Below, piece by piece: positions 17,942-28,567 of a DNA stretch of 64,000 nt (position 1 is the stretch's first letter; each line of letters opens with the position of its first letter). The stretch covers positions 248,001 through 312,000 of the forward strand of contig NZ_VANU01000001.1 in NCBI RefSeq assembly GCF_005771535.1. The letters run 5' to 3'. The DNA comes from Arcobacter arenosus (GTDB taxonomy: Bacteria; Campylobacterota; Campylobacteria; Campylobacterales; Arcobacteraceae). The notes under the pieces are model-generated. The model saw nothing but the letters and a program-made list of their open reading frames with translations. It was not told the DNA's origin and searched no databases. Both the position numbers and the translations under genes were made by a program.

Positions 17942-19051
17942 ATGAACAATCAATATGAACTTTCTACAAAATGTCTAATAATAGGAGGAGGCCCTGCTGG
18001 ATCAACCTTAGCTAGAAAGTTATCAAAAAATAGTATTGAAAATATTTTAGTAGAAAAAAATCTCAATTATGACAAACCTTGTGGAGGAGGAGTAAAATCG
18101 ATTGTATTTGAGGAGTTTGATTTACCAAAAGAGTTTGAAAATAAAAAAATCAATATATGTAAACTTCATTCACCAAAATATAGTGTTAAAGTTGATATTT
18201 CAAATACACCAATTTCAATTGTATTAAGACAAGAATTTGATAAAAAAAATAGAGAATTAGCAAAAGAAGCTGGAACAATTTTAATAGAAGGAAGATATAA
18301 AAAAGCAGAAAAAACAGGAAACTATTATTTAGTAAAAATAGAAACAAAAAATAAAACTCTAATTATAAAAACAGAATATTTAATAGGTGCAGATGGTGTT
18401 AAATCAAGTGTAAGAAAAGATTTATTTAATTCAACAGTAAATGCAATATTAACAAACTACTGTAATATCCCAAATAAGGATATTGATTTTTGTGAATTTT
18501 ATTTTGGTAAAAACTATGCCCCAAATGAATACGCTTGGGTATTCCCCCACGGAAATAAACTCTCTATTGGTGCAGGATTAAAAGAAGGAACAAATGCAAA
18601 AAAACTTTTTCCAATATTCAAAAAAAAGATTATTAAAAATGATGAAACAAAGGTAAATGGTTTTTTCATACCAATTTGGGAAAAGGATGATATATTTTTT
18701 AAAAATAACGTTTTTTTACTTGGTGATGCTGCTGGACAAGTTTTACCATTTACATATGAAGGTATCTATTATGCAATAAAATCTGCTGATATTTTAGCCA
18801 ATGCCATAATAAAAGAAGACCCCTATTTTTATGAAAAAGAATGGAATAAAAAATTTCGTAAAAGATTTGATTTTTTCAAAACAATGCAAAAAATATTTTT
18901 AAGTTTCGATTTTATGACGAATAAATTAATTAAATTTTTTCAAAATAAAAAACTGCAAAGACGAGGATTGGCATATTGGGAGGGGACAGCTAAACCTTTA
19001 ACTTCAGGTCAAGCTGCTCTAAAACTTTTTAAATATCTTTTTAAAAATTAA
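17942..19051 (+). CDS. Geranylgeranyl reductase-like FAD-dependent oxidoreductase
   Basis: The 369-residue flavoprotein has an N-terminal dinucleotide-binding motif GGGPAGS (15-21), then [12 protein letters not shown], a middle [12 protein letters not shown] motif, and [19 protein letters not shown], which together are typical of the geranylgeranyl reductase/digeranylgeranylglycerophospholipid reductase family. In bacteria lacking chlorophyll the substrate is usually unknown; isoprenoid reduction is plausible. It converges with ispG, an isoprenoid-precursor gene, with a 4-nt overlap. The ribosome binding site is AAGG before the ATG. Confidence 0.75.
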   Translation: MNNQYELSTKCLIIGGGPAGSTLARKLSKNSIENILVEKNLNYDKPCGGGVKSIVFEEFDLPKEFENKKINICKLHSPKYSVKVDISNTPISIVLRQEFDKKNRELAKEAGTILIEGRYKKAEKTGNYYLVKIETKNKTLIIKTEYLIGADGVKSSVRKDLFNSTVNAILTNYCNIPNKDIDFCEFYFGKNYAPNEYAWVFPHGNKLSIGAGLKEGTNAKKLFPIFKKKIIKNDETKVNGFFIPIWEKDDIFFKNNVFLLGDAAGQVLPFTYEGIYYAIKSADILANAIIKEDPYFYEKEWNKKFRKRFDFFKTMQKIFLSFDFMTNKLIKFFQNKKLQRRGLAYWEGTAKPLTSGQAALKLFKYLFKN

Positions 19052-20115
19052 TCCTCTTTTTTAGCTTCTGCCTCAACCTCTTCTAAAAATCTATCAAGAA
19101 GTTGTTCTGTTGGAAGCTTTGCAATTGTCTCACCTTTTTTAATAATAAGACCTACACCTTTTCCATAAGCAATAGCAACATCTGCAGCTTTAGCTTCACC
19201 TAAAGCATTTACAACGCATCCCATAACTGATACATTTAGAGGTTTTTTAATATGTTTTGTTTTTTCTTCAACTTGGGCAACTGCACTTACTAAATCAGCT
19301 TCAATTCTTCCACAAGTTGGGCAAGAGATTATATTCAGTCCCTCTTTAGTAAGACCCGCATCTTTTAATATTGCGCGTCCTACTTCAATCTCCTTTTCAA
19401 GCTCACCAGTAATAGAGATTCTCATAGTATCTCCAATACCATCAAGTAGTAAACTACCTAATGCTATTGAAGATTTAATAGTTGAGTGAAAAATAGTTCC
19501 CGCTTCAGTTACACCTAAATGGAATGGATAATTATTCATTGGTCTTAACATTCTATAAGCTTCAACTGTTCTTTGAACATCACTAGCTTTCAATGAAACT
19601 TTAATATCGTCAAAACCTAAATCTTCTAAATATTTAATATTATAATCAGCACTCTCAACCATACCTTTTGGAGTTTGACCATATTTATTTTCAAACTGTG
19701 CCTCAAGGGAACCACAATTAACCCCTATTCTAATAGGAAGATTTCTTTCTTTACAAGCTTTTACTACCTCTGCAACTCTTTGTTTATTTCCTATATTTCC
19801 TGGATTAATTCTAATACAATCAACAACTTGGGCAGCAATAAGTGCTAATTTATGATTGAAATGAATATCTGCTACTAAAGGTAATGAAGTTTGCTCTTTA
19901 ATCGATTTTAATGCATCAGCTGCTTCTTGATCAGGAACAGCAACTCTTACAATATCAGCTCCAGCAAAATGTAATCTTCTGATTTGCTCTACTGTAGCTT
20001 CTATATCTGATGTTTTACTATAAGTCATAGATTGTACTGAAATTGGTGCATCTCCACCAATTGCAACATCACCTACATATATTTTTTTTGTTGGATATCG
20101 TTTTACATTATTCAT
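19048..20115 (-). CDS. ispG: 4-hydroxy-3-methylbut-2-en-1-yl diphosphate synthase (IspG/GcpE)
   Basis: Catalyses the penultimate MEP-pathway step with a 4Fe-4S cluster. The N-terminal TIM-barrel ([27 protein letters not shown]) and the C-terminal cluster cysteines (SCPTCGR and [13 protein letters not shown]) are visible. The 355-residue length is normal for the short two-domain form. The ATG at 20115 lacks a Shine-Dalgarno sequence, and a TAGAAT box ends 9 nt upstream, suggesting a leaderless or nearly leaderless mRNA. Confidence 0.96.
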   Translation of the reverse strand: MNNVKRYPTKKIYVGDVAIGGDAPISVQSMTYSKTSDIEATVEQIRRLHFAGADIVRVAVPDQEAADALKSIKEQTSLPLVADIHFNHKLALIAAQVVDCIRINPGNIGNKQRVAEVVKACKERNLPIRIGVNCGSLEAQFENKYGQTPKGMVESADYNIKYLEDLGFDDIKVSLKASDVQRTVEAYRMLRPMNNYPFHLGVTEAGTIFHSTIKSSIALGSLLLDGIGDTMRISITGELEKEIEVGRAILKDAGLTKEGLNIISCPTCGRIEADLVSAVAQVEEKTKHIKKPLNVSVMGCVVNALGEAKAADVAIAYGKGVGLIIKKGETIAKLPTEQLLDRFLEEVEAEAKKED

Positions 20116-20124
20116 AATGTGCGA

Positions 20125-20130
20125 ATTCTA
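20125..20130 (-). promoter_or_regulatory. -10 box of ispG, 9 nt from the start codon
   Basis: TAGAAT on the minus strand, preceded by a T-run and GC (TTTTTTTGCTAGAAT), ends 9 nt before the ispG ATG. The start site would fall within about 3 nt of the ATG. Confidence 0.5.
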
Positions 20131-20236
20131 GCAAAAAAATATTAATTATTAGTAAAGTTTTTGCAATTAATTTGTTATAAATATTTTTCTGCAAGTAAAT
20201 TGACGTTATTTTATTTAAAAATTACATAACTTATCC

Positions 20237-20242
20237 TATAAT
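20237..20242 (+). promoter_or_regulatory. -10 box upstream of the 696-residue kinase
   Basis: TATAAT in TATCCTATAATTAGTT lies 30 nt before the ATG at 20273. Confidence 0.5.
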
Positions 20243-20272
20243 TAGTTACTTGAGGGATGTGGGATAATAGGG

Positions 20273-22363
20273 ATGAATTTAAAAACATTTATAAAATTAT
20301 TTTCTTTTGTATTAGTTTCTGTTCTAATATACATGATTACTGATTTTTATATTCAAAAAGAACAAAATAATAAACTGCTTCAAAAATATTATACAAGTTC
20401 TGAATATATTAAAAAAAATCTTTTAACTTTAATATCAGATAAAAAAAATGCAACCTTGTCTATTGCCCTATCTTTTATAGATAATAAAGAGATAATAAAT
20501 TCAATACTCACAAAAAATAAACTAAATCTAGATTTAAATAAATACTCTTTAGAACTAAGAAAATACACAAAGTTTAAAAATGTATGGTTTCAAATTTTAG
20601 ATAAAGAGGGAAATAGTTTTTATAGAAGCTGGAGTGATCATAAAAGTGATTCACTAAAATTTAGACCTGATGTCAAAAAAATTTTAAAAACAAAAAAAAT
20701 ACAAACTTCAATTAGTGTTGGAAGATATGATATGTCCTTTAAATCAATGGTTCCAATACTAAAAGACAATGAGTTAATTGGTATCTTTGAAGTGATAACT
20801 CACTTTAATTCTATTTCCAAAATGTTAGAAAAACAAAAAATTGATTCTTTAATTTTAGCTGATAAAAAATACAAAAATAAAATCAAATATCCATTTACAA
20901 AAAAATTTATGGGTGATTATTATATTGCAAATTTCAATGCAAAAGAGTATTTAATAGATTTAGTAAAAAAAGAGAGTATTGAAAAAATACTTGAAATAAA
21001 AGATTATAAAATAATTAATGAAAACTATCTTGTTACACAACAAGTTATAGAGTTTGAAAACGAAATAATAGGTTATATAATACTAACAAAGAATTTAAAA
21101 GATATTGATGTCAGTTCTATTGTAGATGCAAAGAAAAGTTCTATTAAAAACTTAATTTTATTTATCATATTAATAGGTATCATATTTTTAGCTATTAATT
21201 ATTATTTGTATTTAAGACAGATTCAAATAGAGAAAAAAAGAGTACAAACTATTTTAGATTCCCAAAAAAATATTATTGTAATAACCAATGGAATAAAAAT
21301 ACAAAATGCCAATGCACAATTAATTGAATTCTTTGATGAGTTTAAAAGCCTAGATGAATTCAAAGAAAAATATGATTGTATTTGTGAAAGATTTATTGAA
21401 ATGAATGATGACAACTACTTAATTGATAAAGATTATGATGGTAGAAACTGGGCTGAACACATTCTTAGTAATAATGATAAAAAATTTAAAGCAGCAATAA
21501 AAAAAGCTGATAAGATTTACCATTTTACTTTAAATGTAAATCTTACGGATATAAAAGAAGATATACCTTATATTATTGTAACTTTAACAGATATAACAAA
21601 CGAAATTGAAAATAATAAAATATTAATTGAAAAAGATAGAATATTATTACAACAAAATAAAATGGCTTCAATGGGAGAGATGTTAAATAATATAGCCCAC
21701 CAATGGAGACAACCATTAAGTTCAATCTCAAGTTTAGCAAGTGGATTAAGAATAAAAGGAGAATTAAAACTTGTAGAAGAAAATGATATAAATTATACTT
21801 GTGAAAAGATTTTAAATAATACAAATTATCTATCTCAAACAATAGAAGATTTTAGAAATTTTTTTAAAGAGAAAAAAGATCAAGAAGAGTTTGGATTAAA
21901 AAAATCTATTGATGAGAGTTTAAATCTTTTAAAAGATAGGTTAATAGCATTAAGTATAACTACAGTAATTAAAATTGATGAGAAGATAAAGCTTTACAGT
22001 TTTAAAAGTGAATTTCAACAAGCTTTATTAAATATAATTAATAATTCTATTGATGCTTTTATAAAAAATAATTCAAAAGAAAAAATCATTTTTATTACTT
22101 TTAATAAAGATACTTTGAGGATAAAAGATACAGCAGGAGGAGTTGATGAAAAAATTATTGAAAAAATCTTTGAACCATATTTTACAACTAAACACCAATC
22201 ACAAGGAACTGGTATAGGTCTGTATATGACACAAGAAATCTTGGTAAAACATATGAATTGTAAATTATCAATTTCTAATAAAAATTTTACTTATAAAGAT
22301 AAAAAATTAAAAGGTTTAGCTTTTGATATATCCTTTGATTTAAAAACATTAAAAACTTCGTAA
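20273..22363 (+). CDS. Orphan membrane sensor histidine kinase
   Basis: The 696-residue kinase has an N-terminal membrane anchor (about 7-24), a periplasmic region with a Cache-like segment (KNVWFQILDKEGNSFYRSW), a second membrane helix at about 290-310, and a cytoplasmic PAS-like region. The H-box MGEMLNNIAHQWRQPL puts the phospho-histidine at His476. The HATPase domain has the N-box NIINNSIDAF, a G1 box DTAGG and GTGIGL. No response regulator is adjacent: ispG is divergent and cvpA follows with its own promoter. The ligand cannot be told from sequence. Confidence 0.87.
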   Translation: MNLKTFIKLFSFVLVSVLIYMITDFYIQKEQNNKLLQKYYTSSEYIKKNLLTLISDKKNATLSIALSFIDNKEIINSILTKNKLNLDLNKYSLELRKYTKFKNVWFQILDKEGNSFYRSWSDHKSDSLKFRPDVKKILKTKKIQTSISVGRYDMSFKSMVPILKDNELIGIFEVITHFNSISKMLEKQKIDSLILADKKYKNKIKYPFTKKFMGDYYIANFNAKEYLIDLVKKESIEKILEIKDYKIINENYLVTQQVIEFENEIIGYIILTKNLKDIDVSSIVDAKKSSIKNLILFIILIGIIFLAINYYLYLRQIQIEKKRVQTILDSQKNIIVITNGIKIQNANAQLIEFFDEFKSLDEFKEKYDCICERFIEMNDDNYLIDKDYDGRNWAEHILSNNDKKFKAAIKKADKIYHFTLNVNLTDIKEDIPYIIVTLTDITNEIENNKILIEKDRILLQQNKMASMGEMLNNIAHQWRQPLSSISSLASGLRIKGELKLVEENDINYTCEKILNNTNYLSQTIEDFRNFFKEKKDQEEFGLKKSIDESLNLLKDRLIALSITTVIKIDEKIKLYSFKSEFQQALLNIINNSIDAFIKNNSKEKIIFITFNKDTLRIKDTAGGVDEKIIEKIFEPYFTTKHQSQGTGIGLYMTQEILVKHMNCKLSISNKNFTYKDKKLKGLAFDISFDLKTLKTS

Positions 22364-22397
22364 AAGGCTATTAAACTTTTATTTGGAAAATCTTAGC

Positions 22398-22403
22398 TAT
22401 AAT
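22398..22403 (+). promoter_or_regulatory. -10 box upstream of cvpA
   Basis: TATAAT in TTAGCTATAATTGCGCC lies 28 nt before the ATG at 22431; the ribosome binding site AAGAAGGG follows. Confidence 0.6.
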
Positions 22404-22430
22404 TGCGCCATATTATAAAGAAGGGTATGT

Positions 22431-23198
22431 ATGCAAAATTTTACAGTTTTTGACATAGTTATCGTTAGTATCACAGTATTACTTGGACTTAAAGGCCTTT
22501 TAAGAGGATTTATTAAAGAGATTTTTGGTTTAGTAGGAATTATTGGTGGTATTTTTATTGCTTCAAGATTAGCAGGAGATATTGGTAATGCTATAGCTCC
22601 ACTTTTAGCTTTAGAGAATCAAGCAACAATTAAACTTATAGGTTTTGTTATAGGACTTGTAGGATTTTGGGCGATTATTTATATTTTAGGAATTATTTTA
22701 AGTAAAATATTCCAAGCAAGTGGATTAGGTTTATTTGATAGAATTTTAGGATTTTTCTTTGGTAGTGCAAAAATATTTTTAATTTTTTCAGTAATTGTTT
22801 ATGCTTTATATCAAGTTAATTCATTTAAAGATTTAATGGATACAAAAGTTGGGAAATCTGTTACTTTCCCATTTTTACTTAGCACTGGTGGATTTATTGT
22901 TAAATTAGATGCTAATGATTTTATGAAAAAAGTAGAAGAAAAAATCACTCCAAAAAAAGAAAATGAAGTGATTGAAGAGGATGATGATTTATTAAAACAA
23001 AAATCTATTAAAGAAGAGTTAAGCGATACAGTAAAAGGTATGAAAGAAGCTACAATTAAATCTTCTGAAGAGGTTGTTGATGCAGTTAAAAAAACTGTAA
23101 ATAAAAAAGTTGATGAGATAGCAAAAGAGATTAAAAATAATCCTTTACCAGAATCAACACCAACACAAGAAGATACAAATACAGAAAAAACAGAATAA
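22431..23198 (+). CDS. CvpA family inner-membrane protein
   Basis: CvpA proteins are four-helix inner-membrane proteins named for a role in colicin V export and later tied to envelope stress and bile tolerance. Residues 1 to about 150 contain the conserved core (FDIVIVSITVLLGLKGLLRG at the N-terminus, then GLFDRILGFFFGS). The C-terminal ~100 residues form an acidic/basic, helix-prone tail (KEELSDTVKGMKEATIKSS) that is probably a coiled coil and is longer than in E. coli CvpA. lysS follows by 23 nt, suggesting one operon. Confidence 0.85.
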   Translation: MQNFTVFDIVIVSITVLLGLKGLLRGFIKEIFGLVGIIGGIFIASRLAGDIGNAIAPLLALENQATIKLIGFVIGLVGFWAIIYILGIILSKIFQASGLGLFDRILGFFFGSAKIFLIFSVIVYALYQVNSFKDLMDTKVGKSVTFPFLLSTGGFIVKLDANDFMKKVEEKITPKKENEVIEEDDDLLKQKSIKEELSDTVKGMKEATIKSSEEVVDAVKKTVNKKVDEIAKEIKNNPLPESTPTQEDTNTEKTE

Positions 23199-23221
23199 TA
23201 AAAAAATAAAGGAATTTAAGA

Positions 23222-24748
23222 TTGTTTGAAAACAAATATATACAACAAAGAATAGAAAAAGCAAACACTTTAAGAGAAAAAGGGATAAATCCTTATGCAA
23301 ATGATAGTGCAAGAAATACTACAATTGCAAAATATTTGAATGTAAATACTGACCTATTTCAAACTGAAGAAAAAAGAGATGAACATAGACATTATATAGT
23401 AGCTGGTAGAATTAAATTTTTTAGACTTATGGGTAAAGCTAGTTTTTTAAAGATTGAAGATGAAAGTGGAATCTTACAAATTTATGTGGCTAGAGATAAT
23501 TTACCTGAAGGTTTTTATAATGAAACTTTTAAAAAGAACATTGAAGTTGGTGATATAATTGAAGTGGGAGGATACCCTTTTATTACAGGAAAAGGTGAAT
23601 TATCTTTACACGTTGATAGTTTAAAAGTTTTAACAAAAGCTATCTCTCCACTTCCAGAGAAATTTCATGGAATCACAGATAAAGAGTTAAGATATAGACA
23701 AAGATATTTAGATTTAATTATGAATTCTCAAGTTAGAAAAACTTTTCATATTAGATCTAGAGTAATTAGTTTAACAAGAAGATTTTTTGAAAACAAAGGT
23801 TTCTTAGAGGTTGAAACTCCTATGATGCATCCAATTGCAGGTGGAGCGAATGCTAAACCATTTGTAACTCATCATAATGCTTTAGGTGTTGATAGATTTT
23901 TAAGAATTGCACCCGAACTTTATCTAAAAAGACTTATAGTTGGTGGATTTGAAGCAGTATTTGAAATCAATAGAAACTTTAGAAATGAAGGTATGGATGC
24001 AACACATAACCCAGAGTTTACATCTATCGAATTTTATTGGGCATATAAAACCTATAAAGATTTAATTGAACTTACTAAAGAGTATTTTGACTTTTTATTT
24101 GAGCATTTAGATTTACCAACAAAACTTCCATATGGTGATTTAGAGATTGATTTTACAAAATTTTCTGAAATTCCATTAATTGAATCACTTACAGCAATTG
24201 GTGGTGTTCCAGCTGACATTACAGAAGATAAAGAGAAAATCATAGCATTTATGAAAGAGAAAAATCTTGAAGTAAATGAAAATATGAACTTAGGACAATT
24301 ACAAGGTGAGCTTTTTGATGAATATGTTGAAGCTAAATTAATTAACCCAACATTTATCACTGAGTACCCTGTTGAGATTTCACCACTAGCAAGAAGAAGT
24401 GATGAAAAACCTCATTTAACAGATAGATTTGAGTTATTTATTGCAGGTAAAGAGATTGCAAATGCCTTTAGTGAGTTAAATGACCCACTTGACCAACTTG
24501 AAAGATTTGAAGGTCAAATTGCTGCAAAAGATGCAGGTGATGATGAAGCACATGAGATGGATGAAGATTTTGTAAATGCTTTATCTTATGGTATGGCTCC
24601 AACAGCAGGACAAGGTATTGGTATAGATAGATTGGTTATGATGTTAACAAACCAACACAGTATTAGAGATGTACTTCTTTTCCCAGCAATGAAACCAATT
24701 GCTAAAGAGATAGATTTACATGAAGAAAATGAAGAAGGAAATGAATAA
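23222..24748 (+). CDS. lysS: Lysyl-tRNA synthetase, class II
   Basis: Charges tRNA-Lys with lysine. The OB-fold anticodon-binding domain is at about 55-165 and the class II catalytic core follows, with motif 2 [20 protein letters not shown] and motif 3 [17 protein letters not shown]. The 508-residue length is normal. The start is a TTG at 23222, 8 nt after an AAAGGA ribosome binding site. It lies between cvpA and glyA on the same strand. Confidence 0.97.
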   Translation: MFENKYIQQRIEKANTLREKGINPYANDSARNTTIAKYLNVNTDLFQTEEKRDEHRHYIVAGRIKFFRLMGKASFLKIEDESGILQIYVARDNLPEGFYNETFKKNIEVGDIIEVGGYPFITGKGELSLHVDSLKVLTKAISPLPEKFHGITDKELRYRQRYLDLIMNSQVRKTFHIRSRVISLTRRFFENKGFLEVETPMMHPIAGGANAKPFVTHHNALGVDRFLRIAPELYLKRLIVGGFEAVFEINRNFRNEGMDATHNPEFTSIEFYWAYKTYKDLIELTKEYFDFLFEHLDLPTKLPYGDLEIDFTKFSEIPLIESLTAIGGVPADITEDKEKIIAFMKEKNLEVNENMNLGQLQGELFDEYVEAKLINPTFITEYPVEISPLARRSDEKPHLTDRFELFIAGKEIANAFSELNDPLDQLERFEGQIAAKDAGDDEAHEMDEDFVNALSYGMAPTAGQGIGIDRLVMMLTNQHSIRDVLLFPAMKPIAKEIDLHEENEEGNE

Positions 24749-24807
24749 TTTCATTTCTTAAAAAAATAAAAATAAAATAAATAAACAAACATAGGAGAGA
24801 CAATTAT

Positions 24808-26070
24808 ATGAGTTATATTTCAAATGCTACTTTAGAACAAGCAGACAAAGAGATTTTTGATTTAGTTGAGGCAGAATTAGGAAGACAAACTGACCACTTA
24901 GAGATGATTGCAAGTGAGAACTTTACAAGTCCAGCAGTTATGCAAACAATGGGTTCTGTATTTACAAACAAATATGCTGAGGGTTATCCATATAAAAGAT
25001 ATTATGGTGGATGCGAATTTGCTGATAAAGCTGAACAATTAGCTATTGATAGAGCTTGTGAAATTTTTGGATGTAAATTTGCAAACGTTCAACCTCACGC
25101 AGGAAGCCAAGCAAATGGTGCAGTATATGCAGCTTTAATAAATGCAGGTGATAAAATCTTAGGTATGGATTTATCTCATGGTGGTCACTTAACACATGGT
25201 TCGAAACCATCATTTTCAGGTAAAAACTACCAAGCATTTTATTATGGTGTTGAATTAGATGGTAGAATTAATTATGATAAAGTAATGGAAATTGCAAAAA
25301 TCACTCAACCAAAAATTATTGTTTGTGGTGCAAGTGCTTATGCAAGAGAGATTGATTTCTCAAAATTTAGAGAGATTGCTGATGCAGTTGGTGCTATTTT
25401 ATTTGCTGATATTGCTCACATCGCTGGACTTGTTGCAGCAGGTGAACATATGTCTCCATTCCCTTATGCAGACGTTGTTACAACTACAACACACAAAACA
25501 TTAAGAGGTCCAAGAGGTGGACTTATTTTAACAAATGATGAAGAGATTGCTAAAAAAATCAATTCAGCTATTTTCCCAGGTTTACAAGGTGGACCATTAG
25601 TTCACGTTATGGCTGCAAAAGCAGTTGCATTTAAAGAGGTTTTAGCACCTGAATGGAAAGAATATGCAAAACAAGTTAAAGCAAATGCAAAAGTATTAGC
25701 TGAAGTTTTAATGTCAAGAGGATATGACATTGTAAGTGATGGTACAGATAATCACTTAGTACTAGTATCATTCTTAAATAAAGATTTTTCAGGTAAAGAT
25801 GCAGATGCGGCATTAGGAAATGCAGGTATTACTGTAAATAAAAATACAGTTCCAGGGGAAACAAGAAGTCCTTTTGTAACATCAGGTATTAGAATTGGAT
25901 CTCCAGCATTAACAGCAAGAGGGATGAAAGAAGAAGAGTTTACATTTATTGCAAATAAAATTTGTGATGTATTAGATGATATCAATAATACAGACTTACA
26001 GGCTCAAATCAAACAAGAATTAAAAGAATTAGCAAGAGATTTTGTAATTTACAATCAATCTACTTATTAA
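24808..26070 (+). CDS. glyA: Serine hydroxymethyltransferase
   Basis: Interconverts serine and glycine while charging tetrahydrofolate with a one-carbon unit. The PLP lysine is in [16 protein letters not shown], and the N-terminal [13 protein letters not shown] and YPYKRYYGG motifs are intact. The 420-residue length is normal. A GGAGAG ribosome binding site precedes the ATG, and a hairpin follows the gene. Confidence 0.97.
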   Translation: MSYISNATLEQADKEIFDLVEAELGRQTDHLEMIASENFTSPAVMQTMGSVFTNKYAEGYPYKRYYGGCEFADKAEQLAIDRACEIFGCKFANVQPHAGSQANGAVYAALINAGDKILGMDLSHGGHLTHGSKPSFSGKNYQAFYYGVELDGRINYDKVMEIAKITQPKIIVCGASAYAREIDFSKFREIADAVGAILFADIAHIAGLVAAGEHMSPFPYADVVTTTTHKTLRGPRGGLILTNDEEIAKKINSAIFPGLQGGPLVHVMAAKAVAFKEVLAPEWKEYAKQVKANAKVLAEVLMSRGYDIVSDGTDNHLVLVSFLNKDFSGKDADAALGNAGITVNKNTVPGETRSPFVTSGIRIGSPALTARGMKEEEFTFIANKICDVLDDINNTDLQAQIKQELKELARDFVIYNQSTY

Positions 26071-26145
26071 GATTTTAGTTTAGTTTCCTTTATAATAAGG
26101 ATAATCTTTAAAGCATTTTGCTTTTCGTAGGATTTTATAATTCTA

Positions 26146-26165
26146 AGCTCCTTTTTTAAGGAGCT
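26146..26165. terminator. Hairpin between glyA and the SPOR gene
   Basis: AGCTCCTT (26146-26153) pairs exactly with AAGGAGCT (26158-26165) over a TTTT loop. It lies 75 nt after glyA and 19 nt before the next ATG. There is no trailing U-run, so it may be a leader element that could also mask the AAGGAG-like sequence rather than a terminator. Confidence 0.45.
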
Positions 26166-26184
26166 AGTAAAAAGGGTATAAGTT

Positions 26185-27132
26185 ATGGAAATAAAAGGCG
26201 AAGATTTTATAAAAAAAGTTCAGTTACAACAAGAAAAAAATGAGATTGAACAAAGGTTAAATGAGATAAATGATGCGGAGTCTGCTTATGAAAACAATAA
26301 TGATACTCCAAGACAAGCCCCTCATCAACCTGGTCAAATAAACACTTCAAGACTTGATAGAGAGATTGAGATTCAAGAAGAAAAAGAGTATTCAGATATT
26401 ATGTTAGGTCAAGGAAAATCTAATGAACAAAATAAGAAAAAATATCTTGTTTTAGGACTAGTCTTAGTAATTTTATTTTTATTAACTGTTATAATAATTC
26501 GTCTTTTAACAAATGACTCACCAAATGAAAATGATAGTTTTACTAAAGAGTCAACTCAAAACTCACAAGAATCTGTTCAAAATGAAAATATAGAAGAGCA
26601 GTACCAAAAAATCATAAATGAAAAACTAAAAAATATAAAAGAAGAAAATCAAAAAGCACAAGCAATTGATGAAAAAGTTGAAGAGAACCTTGACCTTAAA
26701 AAAATTGAGGAAAAAGAGTTAGTAGTTGAACCAACTACACCTGAAACTAAACCTGATGTTTTTGAAGTAAAAAAAGAAGAACAAATTGTAGTTCCAGAGA
26801 AAAAACAACCTGAACCAAAACCTGTAGTAAAAAAACCTGAACCAAAAAAAGTTGTAAAACAAGTAGCTTCTACAACTTCGTCAACAATTACAACTAAACC
26901 AAAGGGAACTTTTGTTCAAATTGGAGCATTTTCAAAAATGCCAAGTGTAAAATATTTAAACAATATTAAAGCAAAAGGTTATTCATATAAAATTTATAAA
27001 GTCTCTATCAATGGGAAAATGTTCCATAAAGTTTTAATTGGACCATATAATAGTAGAGGACAAGCAAAATTAGCAACTGATGATATTAAGAAAAATCTTA
27101 ATGTTTCAGGGGCATTTATTTTGACATTCTAA
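26185..27132 (+). CDS. SPOR-domain envelope protein
   Basis: The 315-residue protein has a cytoplasmic, coiled-coil-prone N-terminus (about 1-85), one membrane helix (about 88-108), a charged Glu/Lys/Pro-rich linker with KPEPK-type repeats (about 190-240), and a C-terminal SPOR domain beginning GTFVQIGAFSKMPSVKYL. SPOR domains bind denuded septal peptidoglycan, so the protein probably works at the division site. It precedes trpE by 16 nt, though no functional link is obvious. Confidence 0.85.
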   Translation: MEIKGEDFIKKVQLQQEKNEIEQRLNEINDAESAYENNNDTPRQAPHQPGQINTSRLDREIEIQEEKEYSDIMLGQGKSNEQNKKKYLVLGLVLVILFLLTVIIIRLLTNDSPNENDSFTKESTQNSQESVQNENIEEQYQKIINEKLKNIKEENQKAQAIDEKVEENLDLKKIEEKELVVEPTTPETKPDVFEVKKEEQIVVPEKKQPEPKPVVKKPEPKKVVKQVASTTSSTITTKPKGTFVQIGAFSKMPSVKYLNNIKAKGYSYKIYKVSINGKMFHKVLIGPYNSRGQAKLATDDIKKNLNVSGAFILTF

Positions 27133-27148
27133 TAAGGTATTTAATTTA

Positions 27149-28558
27149 ATGCAATTTTATTCAAAAGAACTTTTTCTAGATCAATTCACACCAGTTTCGA
27201 TCTATGAAAAAGTTAAAAAATTATACAAAGATGAAATTACTTTTCTTTTTGAAAGTACAATAAACTCAAGTGATGGAAACTACTCTTTTATTGTAATTGG
27301 AGATAGAGAACGAGTTTGGTATGAAAACAACACATGTTTTTACAAAAATGAAAAAGGTGAAGTTTCAGAAGTTGAATCAAACCCTTTAAAGTTTCTACAA
27401 AAATATTATAAAAATTTTGATAAAGAGTTTTATAAACAAAAAGCTTTAGAGTTAGGAATTGGTTTAGTTGATGGTTTTATAGGTAATGTTGGTTATGACA
27501 TTGGTAAAGAGTTTGAGCCAAAATTAAAAGAATCAATGAACAATTTAGAAGACCAATTAAATATGCCTGATTTAGACTTAATTAGACCAAATATCATCTT
27601 AGGATTTTCCCATAAGACATCAAAATTGATTATGGTTACTTCAGTTGAATCATTTAAAAATGACCTAAAAAAAATTGAAGAAGAGCTTTTTAAACCATAT
27701 GAATTTACACCACTTAAAAAAGCAGAAATTATTGACGAGGGTAAATTTAACTATTCAAAAGAAAAATTCTTTGAAATGGTAGAAGAATCTAAAAAGATGA
27801 TTAGATCTGGAGATGTTTTCCAAATTCTAATGTCAAATAGATTTATCCAAAAAGCAAAGGTTGATCACCTTAGTTTTTATAGAGCATTAAGAAGTAAAAA
27901 CCCAAGTCCTTATCTATTTTTACTTGAATATGAAGATTTTACAATTGCAGGAAGTTCTCCTGAGGTTATGATTAAGCTTGTAGATGGACACCTACTTTTA
28001 AGACCTATTGCAGGTACTAGAAAAAGAGGAAAAAATATAGATAGAGACTTAGAGCTTGAAGAAGAGATGTTATCTGATGTAAAAGAAAAAGCAGAACATC
28101 TAATGTTAGTTGACCTTGGTAGAAATGATGTAGGGAGAGTTGCACGTCCAGGAACAGTAAAAGTAACTGATTTAATGAGAGTAGAAAAATACTCACATGT
28201 TATGCATATGGTATCTGATGTAGAAGCAATAATTGATGATAAATACGATATGTTTGACCTTTTTGCAGCAACTTTTACAGCAGGAACAATGACAGGAGCT
28301 CCAAAAATTAGGGCAATGGAATTAATTGCACAATTTGAAGGGATTAAAAGAAATTTTTATTCGGGAAGTATTGCTTATTTTGGTTTTGATGGAAATATGG
28401 ATTCTGCAATTACAATTAGAACATCATTAATTAAAGAAGATGAGATTATTTTCCAAGCAGGAGCTGGAGTTGTTGCAGATTCTATTCCTGAACTTGAATA
28501 TTTAGAAGTTCAAAATAAACTTGCTGCAAATATCTCAACATTAAAAGATTTATCATAA
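27149..28558 (+). CDS. trpE: Anthranilate synthase component I
   Basis: Makes anthranilate from chorismate, the first committed tryptophan step. The N-terminal FLFESTINSSDGNYSFIVIG resembles the TrpE feedback motif region (LLES...GRYSFIG), and the catalytic domain has IAGSSPEVMIKL, RPIAGTRKRG, DLGRNDVGRVA, TAGTMTGAPKIRAME and GAGVVADSIPE. The 469-residue length fits TrpE; PabB is the main alternative, but the N-terminal ESxxxxxGxYSFI pattern favours TrpE. No glutamine amidotransferase subunit is adjacent, so trpG must lie elsewhere. Confidence 0.88.
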   Translation: MQFYSKELFLDQFTPVSIYEKVKKLYKDEITFLFESTINSSDGNYSFIVIGDRERVWYENNTCFYKNEKGEVSEVESNPLKFLQKYYKNFDKEFYKQKALELGIGLVDGFIGNVGYDIGKEFEPKLKESMNNLEDQLNMPDLDLIRPNIILGFSHKTSKLIMVTSVESFKNDLKKIEEELFKPYEFTPLKKAEIIDEGKFNYSKEKFFEMVEESKKMIRSGDVFQILMSNRFIQKAKVDHLSFYRALRSKNPSPYLFLLEYEDFTIAGSSPEVMIKLVDGHLLLRPIAGTRKRGKNIDRDLELEEEMLSDVKEKAEHLMLVDLGRNDVGRVARPGTVKVTDLMRVEKYSHVMHMVSDVEAIIDDKYDMFDLFAATFTAGTMTGAPKIRAMELIAQFEGIKRNFYSGSIAYFGFDGNMDSAITIRTSLIKEDEIIFQAGAGVVADSIPELEYLEVQNKLAANISTLKDLS

Positions 28559-28567
28559 AGGATTACT

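Noticed and set aside
26110-26126. Small hairpin AAAGC-loop-GCTTT after glyA
   Set aside because: A 5-bp stem in AT-rich sequence is not convincing; the 8-bp hairpin at 26146-26165 is better supported.
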